Positions 21,079 to 29,599 of a stretch of DNA of 34,982 nucleotides are shown piece by piece. The notes below the pieces were generated by a model. The model was given only the letters and a program-made list of their open reading frames with translations. It was not told the origin of the DNA and searched no databases. Location of the stretch: the IMG/VR virus record IMGVR_UViG_3300031951_000634, positions 1 to 34,982 of that record; one strand, written 5' to 3'. This stretch comes from a virus. The position numbers and the translations under genes are program-made. The stretch's first letter is position 1, and each line of letters begins with the position of its first letter.

Positions 21079-22023
21079 TCAGAAGCTGATAAAGCGCGGG
21101 CCGTATTCGTCGATGAGACCGATCCCTGTCGTCCAGTTATGGATCCGTTGCGGACGGTAGGAGAGGGCTTTCGAATAGGGGTCGCCGATGAATCCGGCGT
21201 TAAGCTCCCAGAAGGTCTCGCCATTATAGCTCCGATAATTAACCCCGCCACGGTGAGAGTGACCGCACACGACGTTGCAGTTGTTAAAATCACGGTGCGC
21301 GCCCAGCTTCGAATAGTGGCCGTGGATGAACAAGATCCCGTTGATGTAGAGTTCCTCGGTCGGGTCATGGATTGTCGTCACTCCTTCGAAAGTCATTCTG
21401 GATCGGATGGCCTGGGCGATCAGGTGTTCTCCCTCTGGGCACTTCTCGACGATGCGCTTGAGTATTCTCGCGTCATGGTTGCCCATGAGCTGGAAGCATT
21501 TCGCCTTCGGTGCTACCTGCTGGAGCGTCTTCCAAAAGTCCTCTGCCATCTCCCTGGACAGATCATCCTCAGCCTTCGGCGTGTAGGTGTTCAGCGACCT
21601 GGCAAACTTCGAGGCCGAATACTGGTCGGTAAGATCACCAACCTGGACGATCACGTCCGGCTGTTCCTTCTGAGCGAAGGCGTAGACCATCGAGAGCGCG
21701 TTCAGATTTACGAAAGGCAGGTGCATGTCGCCCACGACCATGATCTTCTCGGCGTGGTTAAGCCTGACGACGTTTCTGTGTTCCTGAGAGTAAACGATCT
21801 CTTTGATCTTCTCAGGATCATCAATGGCCGGGAATGGATCCTTCTTCTTCGGCTCTTCCTTCTCTACCAGGCCAGCCGCCCTGAGAGCGTTATCCCAGGT
21901 CCCGAACAGGATCCCGACCGGGATGCGCGGAAAGATGGCCTGGAAATCCGAGATCATCGGGACGCGCCCCAACTCATGCGCGAGCTCCTTCAGCTTTACG
22001 ACCACGTAGTGCTTCTGGTCCAT
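21079..22023 (-). CDS. Calcineurin-like phosphoesterase fused to an HNH-associated repeat
   Basis: This 314-aa protein has a C-terminal metallophosphoesterase with all five blocks: GDMH (98-101), GDLTD (129-133), GNHD (181-184), HGH (234-236) and GHSH (254-257), which bind two metals. Residues about 15-52 (LGRVPMISDFQAIFPRIP then GILFGTWDNALRAAGL) match the short helical repeat found with HNH homing endonucleases and thought to bind DNA. The fusion suggests a phosphodiesterase or nuclease-like enzyme steered to DNA. It starts at ATG 22023 after GGGGGAAC and is the first gene of the reverse cassette. Confidence 0.75.
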   Translation of the reverse strand: MDQKHYVVVKLKELAHELGRVPMISDFQAIFPRIPVGILFGTWDNALRAAGLVEKEEPKKKDPFPAIDDPEKIKEIVYSQEHRNVVRLNHAEKIMVVGDMHLPFVNLNALSMVYAFAQKEQPDVIVQVGDLTDQYSASKFARSLNTYTPKAEDDLSREMAEDFWKTLQQVAPKAKCFQLMGNHDARILKRIVEKCPEGEHLIAQAIRSRMTFEGVTTIHDPTEELYINGILFIHGHYSKLGAHRDFNNCNVVCGHSHRGGVNYRSYNGETFWELNAGFIGDPYSKALSYRPQRIHNWTTGIGLIDEYGPRFISF

Positions 22024-22189
22024 GCGTGTTCCCCCGCTCTTAGGGTAAGGGGATCACTAGGAAAAAAAAGCCTACTCTCTCGACTCGGTGCAGTAATGCG
22101 TTCGGCTTTGATTCCTGACGAGGATGGTCTAACACTGGAGAGAGAGGCCCCAGTGGGGCTAGCTGGACCGTCCAGTGGAGGAACAGAGC
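22024..22189. promoter_or_regulatory. Divergent regulatory region
   Basis: These 166 bases separate the reverse cassette from the methyltransferase and terminase operon, so both promoters should lie here. For the plus strand, TTGATT (22108-22113) and TAACAC (22130-22135) are 16 bases apart, a modest promoter match. Inverted repeats are CTGGA-CCG-TCCAG at 22163-22175 and GCCCC-AGT-GGGGC near 22147-22159; CCAGTGG occurs twice (about 22150 and 22172). An A8 run is at 22062-22069. The repeats look like operator sites, perhaps for a regulator acting on both operons. Confidence 0.4.
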
Positions 22190-23407
22190 ATGACCAACAT
22201 TCCAGAGATCCATTGTCGCTATGACCGGATGATTCCCATCCATGAGCTGAAGGATCACCCGAAGAACAGGAACAAGCACTCAGACGAGCAGATCGAGCGC
22301 CTGGCGAAGCTCTACGAGTACCACGGGATCAGGCATCCCATCATCATCTCCGAGCTCTCAGGCTGTATCGTGGCAGGCCACGGACGGAAGCTAGCAGGGA
22401 AGAAGGCGGGCTTCGATTCAATGCCTGTGGTCTACCAGAAGTTCGCGGACGAGACCGCCGAGTATGCGTTCATCCAGGCCGACAACGCGATCGCATCCTG
22501 GGCCGAGCTCGACCTGGCTGGAATCAATGCGGACTTGCCAGACCTTGGACCAGACTTTGATCTCGAGATGCTGGGACTCAAGGACTTTACGCTTGATCTG
22601 TCGGAGAAGCTCGAGCCAGAGTGCGACGAGGACGAAGTGCCAGACGCCAGGCCAGATCCGAAGGTGGTTCAAGGCGAGGTTTACATCCTTGGGAATCATC
22701 GCCTCATGTGCGGAGACTCAACTGCGATCACCGATATCGAACGGCTAATGAACGGCGAGAAGGCCGATATGGTTTTTACAGATCCTCCGTATGGCATGAA
22801 TTTAGATACAGACTACTCAAAAATGGGGAAATCTGGATTAAAGCACAAACGAGTCATTGGCGATGGAGATGATTTTAAGGCTGAACTAATACAAACTCTA
22901 TTGGGAATTTTTCAAGATTGTGAAGAGATTTTTTTATTCGGCGCAGATTATTACGCCGAGTTGATTCACGAAAAAAATAATGGCTCTTGGATTGTTTGGG
23001 ATAAGAGATCACGATCAGAAATTGAAGTGGGAACATTAGACGGTGCATTTGGTTCAGACTTTGAAACTTGCTGGTCTAAAAAGAAACGCAAACGAGAACT
23101 TGCGAGAGTGCTTAGGCAAACCGGAGCTTTTTCGGCAAGAGGCGAAGACAGGTCTGTCCATCCAACACAAAAGCCGGTTGCGCTTGTTGAGTGGTTTTTT
23201 GAACGCGCAAAAGGTTCAAATATTGTAGACGTTTTTGGTGGGTCTGGATCAACACTAATCGCCTGCGAAAAGACTGGACGAAACTGCTTTATGATGGAGC
23301 TTGATCCGCATTACTGCGGAGTAATCCTCGACCGATGGCAGAAGTTTACAGGCAAGAAGGCACACCGGGAAGACGGAGTCGCCTGGGATGAGATCAGAGG
23401 TGCGTGA
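22190..23407 (+). CDS. ParB-linked DNA methyltransferase (beta-class, DPPY)
   Basis: ATG 22190 is preferred, with AGTGGAGGAAC upstream. The 405-aa protein has an N-terminal ParB/sulfiredoxin-like domain (about 10-100: HPKNRNKHSDEQIERLAK, then IVAGHGRKLAG) and a C-terminal methyltransferase with DPPYGM (Asp198) before the AdoMet motif VFGGSGST (about 348-355). That order is the beta class, which methylates adenine N6 or cytosine N4. Such proteins protect phage DNA from host restriction. From about 22785 to 23330 the DNA is AT-rich, so the catalytic half was probably swapped. The stop overlaps the terminase start. Confidence 0.8.
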   Translation: MTNIPEIHCRYDRMIPIHELKDHPKNRNKHSDEQIERLAKLYEYHGIRHPIIISELSGCIVAGHGRKLAGKKAGFDSMPVVYQKFADETAEYAFIQADNAIASWAELDLAGINADLPDLGPDFDLEMLGLKDFTLDLSEKLEPECDEDEVPDARPDPKVVQGEVYILGNHRLMCGDSTAITDIERLMNGEKADMVFTDPPYGMNLDTDYSKMGKSGLKHKRVIGDGDDFKAELIQTLLGIFQDCEEIFLFGADYYAELIHEKNNGSWIVWDKRSRSEIEVGTLDGAFGSDFETCWSKKKRKRELARVLRQTGAFSARGEDRSVHPTQKPVALVEWFFERAKGSNIVDVFGGSGSTLIACEKTGRNCFMMELDPHYCGVILDRWQKFTGKKAHREDGVAWDEIRGA

Positions 23408-23748
23408 TGGCGGTTGAAATCGACAAGAAGAAGCTAGAAGCCTTCATGCGACAGAAGCCGACGCTCCTCGATACGGCTGCGTTCTTCGACTGCTCGGATC
23501 GTACCATCGAGCGCTTTATCCGCGACGAGTACGGCGTGAGCTTTGTCGAGTTTCGGCAACAAAAGATGGTCCACACTAGACACGCGCTGATCAGAAAGGC
23601 GATCGAGAAGGCCATGGGTGGGGATAACACCATGCTGATTTTTTGCCTAAAGAACCTATGCGGTTGGGCAGATAAGCAAGAAGTGGCTGTCGAGAACGAG
23701 GGCGCGATCAAAATAAACATGAACTACGAGCGCAAGAAGAAGGAATGA
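23407..23748 (+). CDS. Small terminase subunit
   Basis: This 113-aa protein is encoded directly before the large terminase. It starts in a TGATG overlap at ATG 23407. The N-terminal half is a helix-turn-helix (TLLDTAAFFDCSDRTIERFI), used to recognise the packaging site, and the middle (HTRHALIRKAIEKAMGGDNT) followed by FCLKNLCGWADK matches small terminase oligomerisation helices seen in many siphophages. The basic end (YERKKKE) can contact the large subunit. It brings concatemeric DNA to the motor. Confidence 0.8.
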   Translation: MAVEIDKKKLEAFMRQKPTLLDTAAFFDCSDRTIERFIRDEYGVSFVEFRQQKMVHTRHALIRKAIEKAMGGDNTMLIFCLKNLCGWADKQEVAVENEGAIKINMNYERKKKE

Positions 23749-25109
23749 GTGAAGCAGTCGAACAATACTCCAAGCCCTACTTCAGCGACTTTAACCCGCG
23801 AGTTATTCCTTATCAGTCTGATGTCGTCGATTTTCTTGATGACTGGGATTTCGGAACAGGTACGCCTGAGATTCTCTTGTCTGGCAGTTATGGATCCGCA
23901 AAGTCTATCCTTATGGCTCATCTGGCCGTCCGTCATTGCGTCGAGAATCCTGGAGCGAGAGTCTGCCTAGCGCGTAAGGCCCTGCCTGATCTGAAGGATA
24001 CGATCTTCAAGGAGATCCTGGAGCACATCACGGAAGACTTCGTCGAGGGAAAGCACTACAGAGTAAACCACTCGATCGCTAAGGTTACCTGGTGGAACGG
24101 ATCCGAGATCATCTCGAGAAGCTGGTCGGATAAGAAATACAAGAAGGCCCGGTCTCTCAAGCTGTCCATGGTTGTGTTCGAGGAGCTCACCGAGAATAAC
24201 GAGGATGACAAGGCCGCCTTCGATACGCTGAAGGCCCGTCTTCGTCGGATCCCAGAGGTGAAGGAGAACATCCTGATAGCTGCCACGAATCCGGACGGGC
24301 CAGGCCACTGGGTCTATAAATACTTTTTCGACAGCGAGGCCAGGACTCGAAAGGTGTTCAAGTCGGTAACGACCGATAACCCGTTCCTAGATCCGGTTTA
24401 CATCGAGCAACTGAAGCAGGACTTGGCTCCTCGAGAGGCCCAGAGGTACATCTATGGCGAGTGGGTCGAGATCGACCAGGATCGGATCTACTCGGCCTAT
24501 GACGCCGATAAGAACTACCTGAACACCGCCTACCAGGTAAGGCCCCATCTCCCGATCGTGCTCGCGTTCGACTTCAACATCGGCCACGGGAAGCCCATGT
24601 CATCGGCGGCTGGCCAGTGGGACGGAAAGGCCTGGCACTGGTTCGACGAGGTGGTCATCCAAGGAGCTCGGACTCAGGACGCTATCGACGCATGGATCGA
24701 TAAGGGCATCCTGACGCACCGGGCGAAGATACTGGTGAGGGGTGACGCTTCCGGGCAGGCCCGTGACACGCGCTCCATCGTGTCGGATTATGACATCATC
24801 AGGAAAACGCTGGCCAACTCAGGCGCTACCTTCGAGATGCAGGTCCCTCGTGAGAATCCTCCGGTAAGGAAGCGCCACAATATCGCGAACGCCTATTGCC
24901 AGAACGAGGCAGGCGAACGGCGCTTGTTCGTTTACAAAACGGCTCCCGTAACGCACGATGGGCTAAGGCTGACAGCTCTGAAGAAGTCCGGCGATTACAT
25001 CGAAGACGACTCAAAGCCTTACCAGCACATTACCACCGCGATCGGCTACGCTGTGGTTTACGAGCACAACTTGCTCGGGACCGTAATGGTCGGAAGCTCA
25101 AGGAGATAA
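23745..25109 (+). CDS. Large terminase subunit (ATPase and nuclease)
   Basis: This 454-aa motor protein has Walker A GSYGSAKS (47-54), Walker B MVVFEE (142-147, with a catalytic Glu) and, in the C-terminal RNase-H-like nuclease, FDFNIG (Asp276) and LVRGDASG as metal-binding blocks. ATAATNP after Walker B is the usual coupling motif. It cuts and pumps DNA into the head. It overlaps the small subunit by four bases and leads straight to the portal. Length and motifs match the Terminase_6 or SPP1-type group. Confidence 0.95.
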   Translation: MSEAVEQYSKPYFSDFNPRVIPYQSDVVDFLDDWDFGTGTPEILLSGSYGSAKSILMAHLAVRHCVENPGARVCLARKALPDLKDTIFKEILEHITEDFVEGKHYRVNHSIAKVTWWNGSEIISRSWSDKKYKKARSLKLSMVVFEELTENNEDDKAAFDTLKARLRRIPEVKENILIAATNPDGPGHWVYKYFFDSEARTRKVFKSVTTDNPFLDPVYIEQLKQDLAPREAQRYIYGEWVEIDQDRIYSAYDADKNYLNTAYQVRPHLPIVLAFDFNIGHGKPMSSAAGQWDGKAWHWFDEVVIQGARTQDAIDAWIDKGILTHRAKILVRGDASGQARDTRSIVSDYDIIRKTLANSGATFEMQVPRENPPVRKRHNIANAYCQNEAGERRLFVYKTAPVTHDGLRLTALKKSGDYIEDDSKPYQHITTAIGYAVVYEHNLLGTVMVGSSRR

Positions 25110-25110
25110 A

Positions 25111-26643
25111 ATGCTGAACCTTTTGAACCCTAACGTCCGTAGACAGATCATCGACGAATCCAAGGCAAGCGAGAACGTCGAGCGCAAGAAGGTATCCTTT
25201 GGGCAGTTCGAGATCTTCAAGGACCGGATCCTCCAGCAGGTGAAGGCCTACCTCGAGGGATTCTACTCGAAAGACACCATCCAAAACACGCCGATCGTAA
25301 GCTCGGTCAACCTGGCTCGCCGGATCGTGAAGAAGGAAGCCAGCCTTTACAGGAAGGCTCCAGTCCGTGAGTTCTACGGCCTCAGCGAAGAGCAGGAGAT
25401 GGTGGTCCGTCAGGTGTACGCGGACCTAAAGATCGACACGGTCATGATGAAGGCTAACGAGTACTTCAAGCTTCAAGACCAGACGCACCTGTATCTCATC
25501 CCTCGCGCCGGGAAGCTGAAGCTCCAGGCCTTGCTTGCCCATAACATCGACGTGGTGCCATCGTCCCAGGACCAGGAGGATGGCGAGGTTTACTGCATCA
25601 ACGGATTCGACCGGAACCTAGCTAACGTTAAGGTGACAGAAGACGGCGACAGCATGAACGAGCTGATCGCGGACGAAGACGATTATCAGGCGGGCATGAA
25701 GGCGATCGCGGTATGGTCGCCTGTGTTCAATTTCGTCATGGATGAAAATGGAAACATCATGAAGGCCGACAGCTACGAGAACCCGATCGGTGGGGTCGTG
25801 CCATTCGTGGACATCAACGGTGGCAAGGACGGCGAGTATTGGGTCCGCTCCGGCGCTGCCCTTACCGACTTCACCATTCAATTCAACGCAGGCCTGACCG
25901 ACCTCGGGAACGTGGTCCGCATGCAGGGCTTCGGCCAGGCATGGCTGAAAGCTCCGTCTAACCTGATCCCGAATAATGTCCAGATCGGGACTAACTTCGT
26001 CCTTCGCTTGCCTATTGATCCTAACAACCCGGTCGAGACCGACTTCGGCTATGCTAACGCGAACCCTGATCTGCAAGGATCGCTGTCCTACCTTGAGGGC
26101 CTCCTGTCTAGCTTCCTGACAAGCCGGGGCGTGGATCCGAAGGTGGTCAATGCGAAGATGGACTCGGTGAAGTACAGCTCGGGATTCGAGCGCCTGCTGG
26201 CCATGGTCGAGCAGTTCGAGGCCAGCGAGTCCGACATCGCCGCCTTCAAAGATGCCGAGCAGAAGCTGTTCAAAATCATCGTGGCGTATCTCAACACCTA
26301 CGGAGGGACTAGCGTTCTTCCGGGCTACCGGGTAGCTCCGATCTCTGAAGACGCCTTCATGAGCATCACCTTCAAGAAGCCTTCAAGCGTGGTATCCGAA
26401 GCCGAGAAACTCCAGAACATCCAGCAACGGAAGGAGATGGGCCTGATCACTCAGGTCGAAGCCATCGCCCTGGACCGCGAGATCGAGCTCGAGGATGCGC
26501 AGGAAGTCTATCAGCGAATCCAGGAAGAGTCTGGTCGTGAAATGGAAAGAATCATGCCAACTCAGACCACACCCGTGGCTGAGGTCCAGGACATGGAAGA
26601 CGATATGCCAGAAGAGGAAGGCGACGTCGGAGCTGAGGACTGA
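25111..26643 (+). CDS. Portal protein
   Basis: This 510-aa protein directly follows the large terminase, with AAGGAGAT before its ATG. It has the SPP1-like portal layout: a basic N-terminal part (FGQFEIFKDRILQQVKAYLE), an alpha/beta clip and wing, a helical stem and a long C-terminal helix that runs into an acidic tail (about 480-510, many Glu and Asp). The portal forms the dodecameric ring for DNA passage and head-tail joining. The adjacent head proteins and terminase make this a firm call. Confidence 0.85.
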   Translation: MLNLLNPNVRRQIIDESKASENVERKKVSFGQFEIFKDRILQQVKAYLEGFYSKDTIQNTPIVSSVNLARRIVKKEASLYRKAPVREFYGLSEEQEMVVRQVYADLKIDTVMMKANEYFKLQDQTHLYLIPRAGKLKLQALLAHNIDVVPSSQDQEDGEVYCINGFDRNLANVKVTEDGDSMNELIADEDDYQAGMKAIAVWSPVFNFVMDENGNIMKADSYENPIGGVVPFVDINGGKDGEYWVRSGAALTDFTIQFNAGLTDLGNVVRMQGFGQAWLKAPSNLIPNNVQIGTNFVLRLPIDPNNPVETDFGYANANPDLQGSLSYLEGLLSSFLTSRGVDPKVVNAKMDSVKYSSGFERLLAMVEQFEASESDIAAFKDAEQKLFKIIVAYLNTYGGTSVLPGYRVAPISEDAFMSITFKKPSSVVSEAEKLQNIQQRKEMGLITQVEAIALDREIELEDAQEVYQRIQEESGREMERIMPTQTTPVAEVQDMEDDMPEEEGDVGAED

Positions 26644-27245
26644 TGGCCGAGCCAGGGATCAAGCTCACTAAAAGCCGGGTTTCTCAGAAGCTCGACCTAA
26701 ACGAGCTGACTGGCCGGGACATTTCATCCGATCCTGTCCTGGTCCGTAAGATCGCCCAGGGTGTGATCGACTACATGGTCGACCGGGCCAAGGAGGGGCG
26801 AGGCCTGGGGCGCAAGGATCTGAAGAGTCCATATTCGAAAGCCTACGCTAACAGCCTATCATTTAAGGCCGCAGGCAAGAGCCGGAACCAAGTGAACATG
26901 ACACTCACCGGGGATATGCTTCGCTCGATCGACATCCTCGAGGAAGACGGAGCCTTGGTCGTTATAGGCATCGACGACGAGGTGGACGCACCGAAGGCTT
27001 ACGGACATCAGACCGGATTCGAGGGCCATCCTACGATCCCTAACGGGAAGTATAAGCGCCCCTTCTTCGGTGTTACCAGCGACGAGGTAAAGCGCGAGGT
27101 GCTCCCGAAGTTCAAGGCCGAGATCGACGCTAGCGCAGGATCCAGGACGATCAGCTCACTCGAGAGCCAGGAGAAGGCCGTGGAGTTCGTACGCGGGCTT
27201 AGGACGCTTGAGGATCTGTTCGGCCTGGTGGGCGGTCTGGAATGA
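26643..27245 (+). CDS. Head morphogenesis / neck protein, paralogue A
   Basis: This 200-aa basic protein starts in an overlap with the portal stop. It shares with its neighbour the blocks LTGDMLRSI (about 92-100) and RPFFGVT with a following Lys-rich helix. The layout of a central LTG block plus a C-terminal RPFFG motif is that of virion morphogenesis or neck-type proteins (HK97 gp10-like). These join the head to the tail or help close the tail. Which of the two copies does this is not known. Confidence 0.5.
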   Translation: MAEPGIKLTKSRVSQKLDLNELTGRDISSDPVLVRKIAQGVIDYMVDRAKEGRGLGRKDLKSPYSKAYANSLSFKAAGKSRNQVNMTLTGDMLRSIDILEEDGALVVIGIDDEVDAPKAYGHQTGFEGHPTIPNGKYKRPFFGVTSDEVKREVLPKFKAEIDASAGSRTISSLESQEKAVEFVRGLRTLEDLFGLVGGLE

Positions 27246-27892
27246 AGCTCGTATTCAATAAGGCCAGCCTGGACCGACTGGAGAAGGAAACAAAGGATCG
27301 GATCAATAGGGTAATTCAAAACCCTCAACTGATTAACGAGCTCGGGAAGATCGCCGTCGATACTCTGAAATTCACAGCCAGGAAGGGGATCTCGCCAGAG
27401 ACGGGGGAGCGTTTTAAGCCATTATCTAAAAGCTGGAAGAATGAGAGAGAGAAGATCGCAGAAGCCAGCCCAACCCATCCAGCCTATTCTAAAACCAGAT
27501 CCAACCTTACTCTAACCGGGCAACTCCTCGACGCGATAAAGTTCACCTATTCCGTTACCACAAGAAGCATTTTCATCAGGCTCTTTATGGATGGCACTCA
27601 TCAGCCATACCGGAAGAAGTACATGGAATCATTCGTAAGAAAGAAGAAAAAAAGAAAAGTTAACCTAGGCAGAACAGTAAAGGGATTCGAGAAGTCATTC
27701 GGTGGGATGAGCTACGTAAACACCGGGCGCTCTGGATTCTATAAAGTCGGCAAAGAGATCAGCAACCTAAAGCTAGCGCAGTATGTTACCGAGGCCGGAA
27801 GGCCGTTCTTTGGATTCTCTGAGCGCCTAAAAGATAAGCTACTCACACAGATGAAAAAGGTTGTCATTCGATACATTCGTCGTAATCTCTGA
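27242..27892 (+). CDS. Head morphogenesis / neck protein, paralogue B
   Basis: This 216-aa protein overlaps the previous gene by four bases (ATGA) and repeats its motifs: LTGQLLDAI (about 90-98) and RPFFGFSERLKDKL near the end, with a Lys-rich middle (FVRKKKKRKVNLG) and very basic ends. Its relation to paralogue A suggests an old tandem duplication that diverged strongly. HK97 gp10-type neck proteins are the best family guess. The codons are slightly AT-richer than in paralogue A. Confidence 0.5.
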   Translation: MKLVFNKASLDRLEKETKDRINRVIQNPQLINELGKIAVDTLKFTARKGISPETGERFKPLSKSWKNEREKIAEASPTHPAYSKTRSNLTLTGQLLDAIKFTYSVTTRSIFIRLFMDGTHQPYRKKYMESFVRKKKKRKVNLGRTVKGFEKSFGGMSYVNTGRSGFYKVGKEISNLKLAQYVTEAGRPFFGFSERLKDKLLTQMKKVVIRYIRRNL

Positions 27893-27926
27893 CTAATACT
27901 TGAAAACCATAGGAGGATAATCAAGA

Positions 27927-28511
27927 ATGGAAGAAATGAACGGGGCCAGTGGCCACCAAGTCGAAGGCAGTGCCGGAAGCAAGGACAGTTCAAGCGACAG
28001 CGTGAAGTATGAAACCTATTCGCGCGCGATCGGGGAGATCAAAGCCCTGAAAGCAAAGCTGAATGAGTTTCAGGCTAAGGAACACGAGCGCGAGCAGACG
28101 GTGTTAGCAGAGCAGGGCAAATATAAGGAAGCCCTGGAGGGTGTCTTGAAATCCAAGCGGGAGATCGAAGACGCACTCAAGGCCAAGGATGCCGCCTATG
28201 CTAAGACCATCTTCCAGAAGGAGGTTAAGCAATTAGCCCTCACCATGGGAGCGCGCAAGGAAGCCTTGGATGACATCGTGAAGGTAGGCGACTGGTCCAG
28301 CGTTGAGATCGACGAAAGTTTCAATCTTAACACTGAACAGCTAAAGACTCAGATCGCGAACCTTGCCAAGTCAAAGCCTTACTTCTTCGCGACTGGAGCA
28401 CAGAAGCCGGGTGATGTTCACTTATCGGCTGGGACGTTCTCTGGGGAGAAGCCTGTAAAGGAACTCACCAAGGACGAATTGATTGAGAAACTGAAAACCC
28501 TAAAACCATAA
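27927..28511 (+). CDS. Scaffolding protein
   Basis: This 194-aa protein lies directly before the capsid gene. It has a Gly/Ser-rich leader (about 1-30), then a long charged coiled coil (SRAIGEIKALKAKLNEFQAK and on to about residue 100) and a helical C-terminus ending in ELTKDELIEKLKTLKP, where scaffolds usually grip the capsid. It is probably used up in assembly; no protease is encoded. AGGAGGAT precedes the ATG. Confidence 0.75.
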   Translation: MEEMNGASGHQVEGSAGSKDSSSDSVKYETYSRAIGEIKALKAKLNEFQAKEHEREQTVLAEQGKYKEALEGVLKSKREIEDALKAKDAAYAKTIFQKEVKQLALTMGARKEALDDIVKVGDWSSVEIDESFNLNTEQLKTQIANLAKSKPYFFATGAQKPGDVHLSAGTFSGEKPVKELTKDELIEKLKTLKP

Positions 28512-28522
28512 AGGAATAAATC

Positions 28523-29365
28523 ATGGCTGACGTAATCACTGGCAATACTCAACTGGTTGCCACCAAGAATGACTTGATCACAAGCCTCGTCCAGAAGGAA
28601 CTGAAGTTCCGGGCGAAGCTTCTCGCATCTGTAACCGACCTATCCAGCTACGCTGGCAAGGGCATGAAGTCTATCAGCTTCCCTAAGCTGTCTAGCTTCA
28701 CCGTTGAAAACCGCGCTTCGGCTGTTCCTGGAACCATCCAGGCCCTGAGCGCTACCACCGACAAGCTCGACCTCAACCTGAATGCTTACGTTTCCTGGTT
28801 GATCGACAGCTCTGACGAGATCCAGTCCTCTATGGACGTGCAGATCGAAAACGCTCTCCGCGCTGCTTCCGCTCACGGTCGCTACGTCGACGAGCAGATC
28901 ATCGCTGTCCTCGAAGCAGGCGCCGGCCTCGACGTCGGAACCGCTCCTTTGACTGCTGACTTGATCTTGGATGCTCGCGAACAGCTCCTGAAGTCTTTCG
29001 CTGATCCTGCCGCTTGCGTTATGCTCATCGGCCCAGATCAGGAGAAGGCCATGCTCAAGATTGCCGAGTTCGTGCGCGCCGACTACTACGGCTCGTCCAA
29101 CATCCCAAGCGGACAGATCGGCACCGTGTACGGAATGCCTGTCATGGTTCACCAGGGCGTTGCCGCTGGCAAAGGCTACTGGTACAGCAAAGACGCTGTC
29201 GGTATCGCTTTCCAGAAGGCTCCGTCCATGGCCGAGCAGTCTGAGATCGCTTACGGAACCAACGCTAAGCGCGTGGCAATCGACCAGCTCTTCGGTGTTA
29301 AGGCTCTCCAGACTGGTGAGCTCGGCGCCGCTTCTGGCAAGTCGCCTCTCATCGTAAAGATCTAA
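28523..29365 (+). CDS. Major capsid protein (HK97 fold)
   Basis: This 280-aa protein follows the scaffold and is rich in Ala and Ser with optimised codons, as expected for the most abundant virion protein. Residues about 20-75 form the N-arm and E-loop region (SLVQKELKFRAKLLASVTDL, then GMKSISFPKL). A long spine helix lies near 115-135, and the P- and A-domain follows with FVRADYYGSSNIPSGQIGTV and YGMPVMVHQGV, which are typical of phage HK97-type capsids without a delta domain. It has no N-terminal domain for a fused protease. Confidence 0.85.
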   Translation: MADVITGNTQLVATKNDLITSLVQKELKFRAKLLASVTDLSSYAGKGMKSISFPKLSSFTVENRASAVPGTIQALSATTDKLDLNLNAYVSWLIDSSDEIQSSMDVQIENALRAASAHGRYVDEQIIAVLEAGAGLDVGTAPLTADLILDAREQLLKSFADPAACVMLIGPDQEKAMLKIAEFVRADYYGSSNIPSGQIGTVYGMPVMVHQGVAAGKGYWYSKDAVGIAFQKAPSMAEQSEIAYGTNAKRVAIDQLFGVKALQTGELGAASGKSPLIVKI

Positions 29366-29377
29366 TAAGCTAACGGA

Positions 29378-29599
29378 ATGGGACGGGACTTGCTTCCTAC
29401 AGCCATTCCGAATTTCATCACCGCCGGGAGCCCGATGGGCCTCCGGCGGTCGATGCTTATGAATAATGCCAGGATGGGAGCTCATGTCAGGTATTTCGAC
29501 ATCGGGCAAGTCACGCTTAACGGGCGCCTAGTCTGGATCGCGTGGTTCTACGAGGACTTTGATCCTCAGAAGATTAAGGAACTGGAGGGCGCTAAATGA
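29378..29599 (+). CDS. Small protein after the capsid gene
   Basis: This 73-aa protein follows the capsid gene after 12 bases and opens with MGRDLLPTAIPNFITAGSPM. It lacks a strong Shine-Dalgarno, so a later ATG (29435) is possible. Aromatic and basic residues alternate as in a small beta protein (RLVWIAWFYEDFD). It overlaps the next gene. A role as a capsid decoration or connector piece is guessed from position only. Confidence 0.45.
   Translation: MGRDLLPTAIPNFITAGSPMGLRRSMLMNNARMGAHVRYFDIGQVTLNGRLVWIAWFYEDFDPQKIKELEGAK

Noticed and set aside
22062-22069. A8 run as a slippage site
   Set aside because: It lies in a non-coding divergent region, so no frame can shift there; it is a chance or promoter-linked A tract.
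20935-22224. Plus-strand 429-aa open frame antisense to the phosphoesterase
   Set aside because: It is the mirror of the well-supported minus-strand gene with full phosphoesterase motifs; the plus-strand product has no recognisable domain and is a shadow.
28640-29509. Minus-strand 289-aa open frame opposite the major capsid gene
   Set aside because: High-GC codon-biased capsid genes often leave long antisense frames. No ribosome site or homology-like motif is seen.
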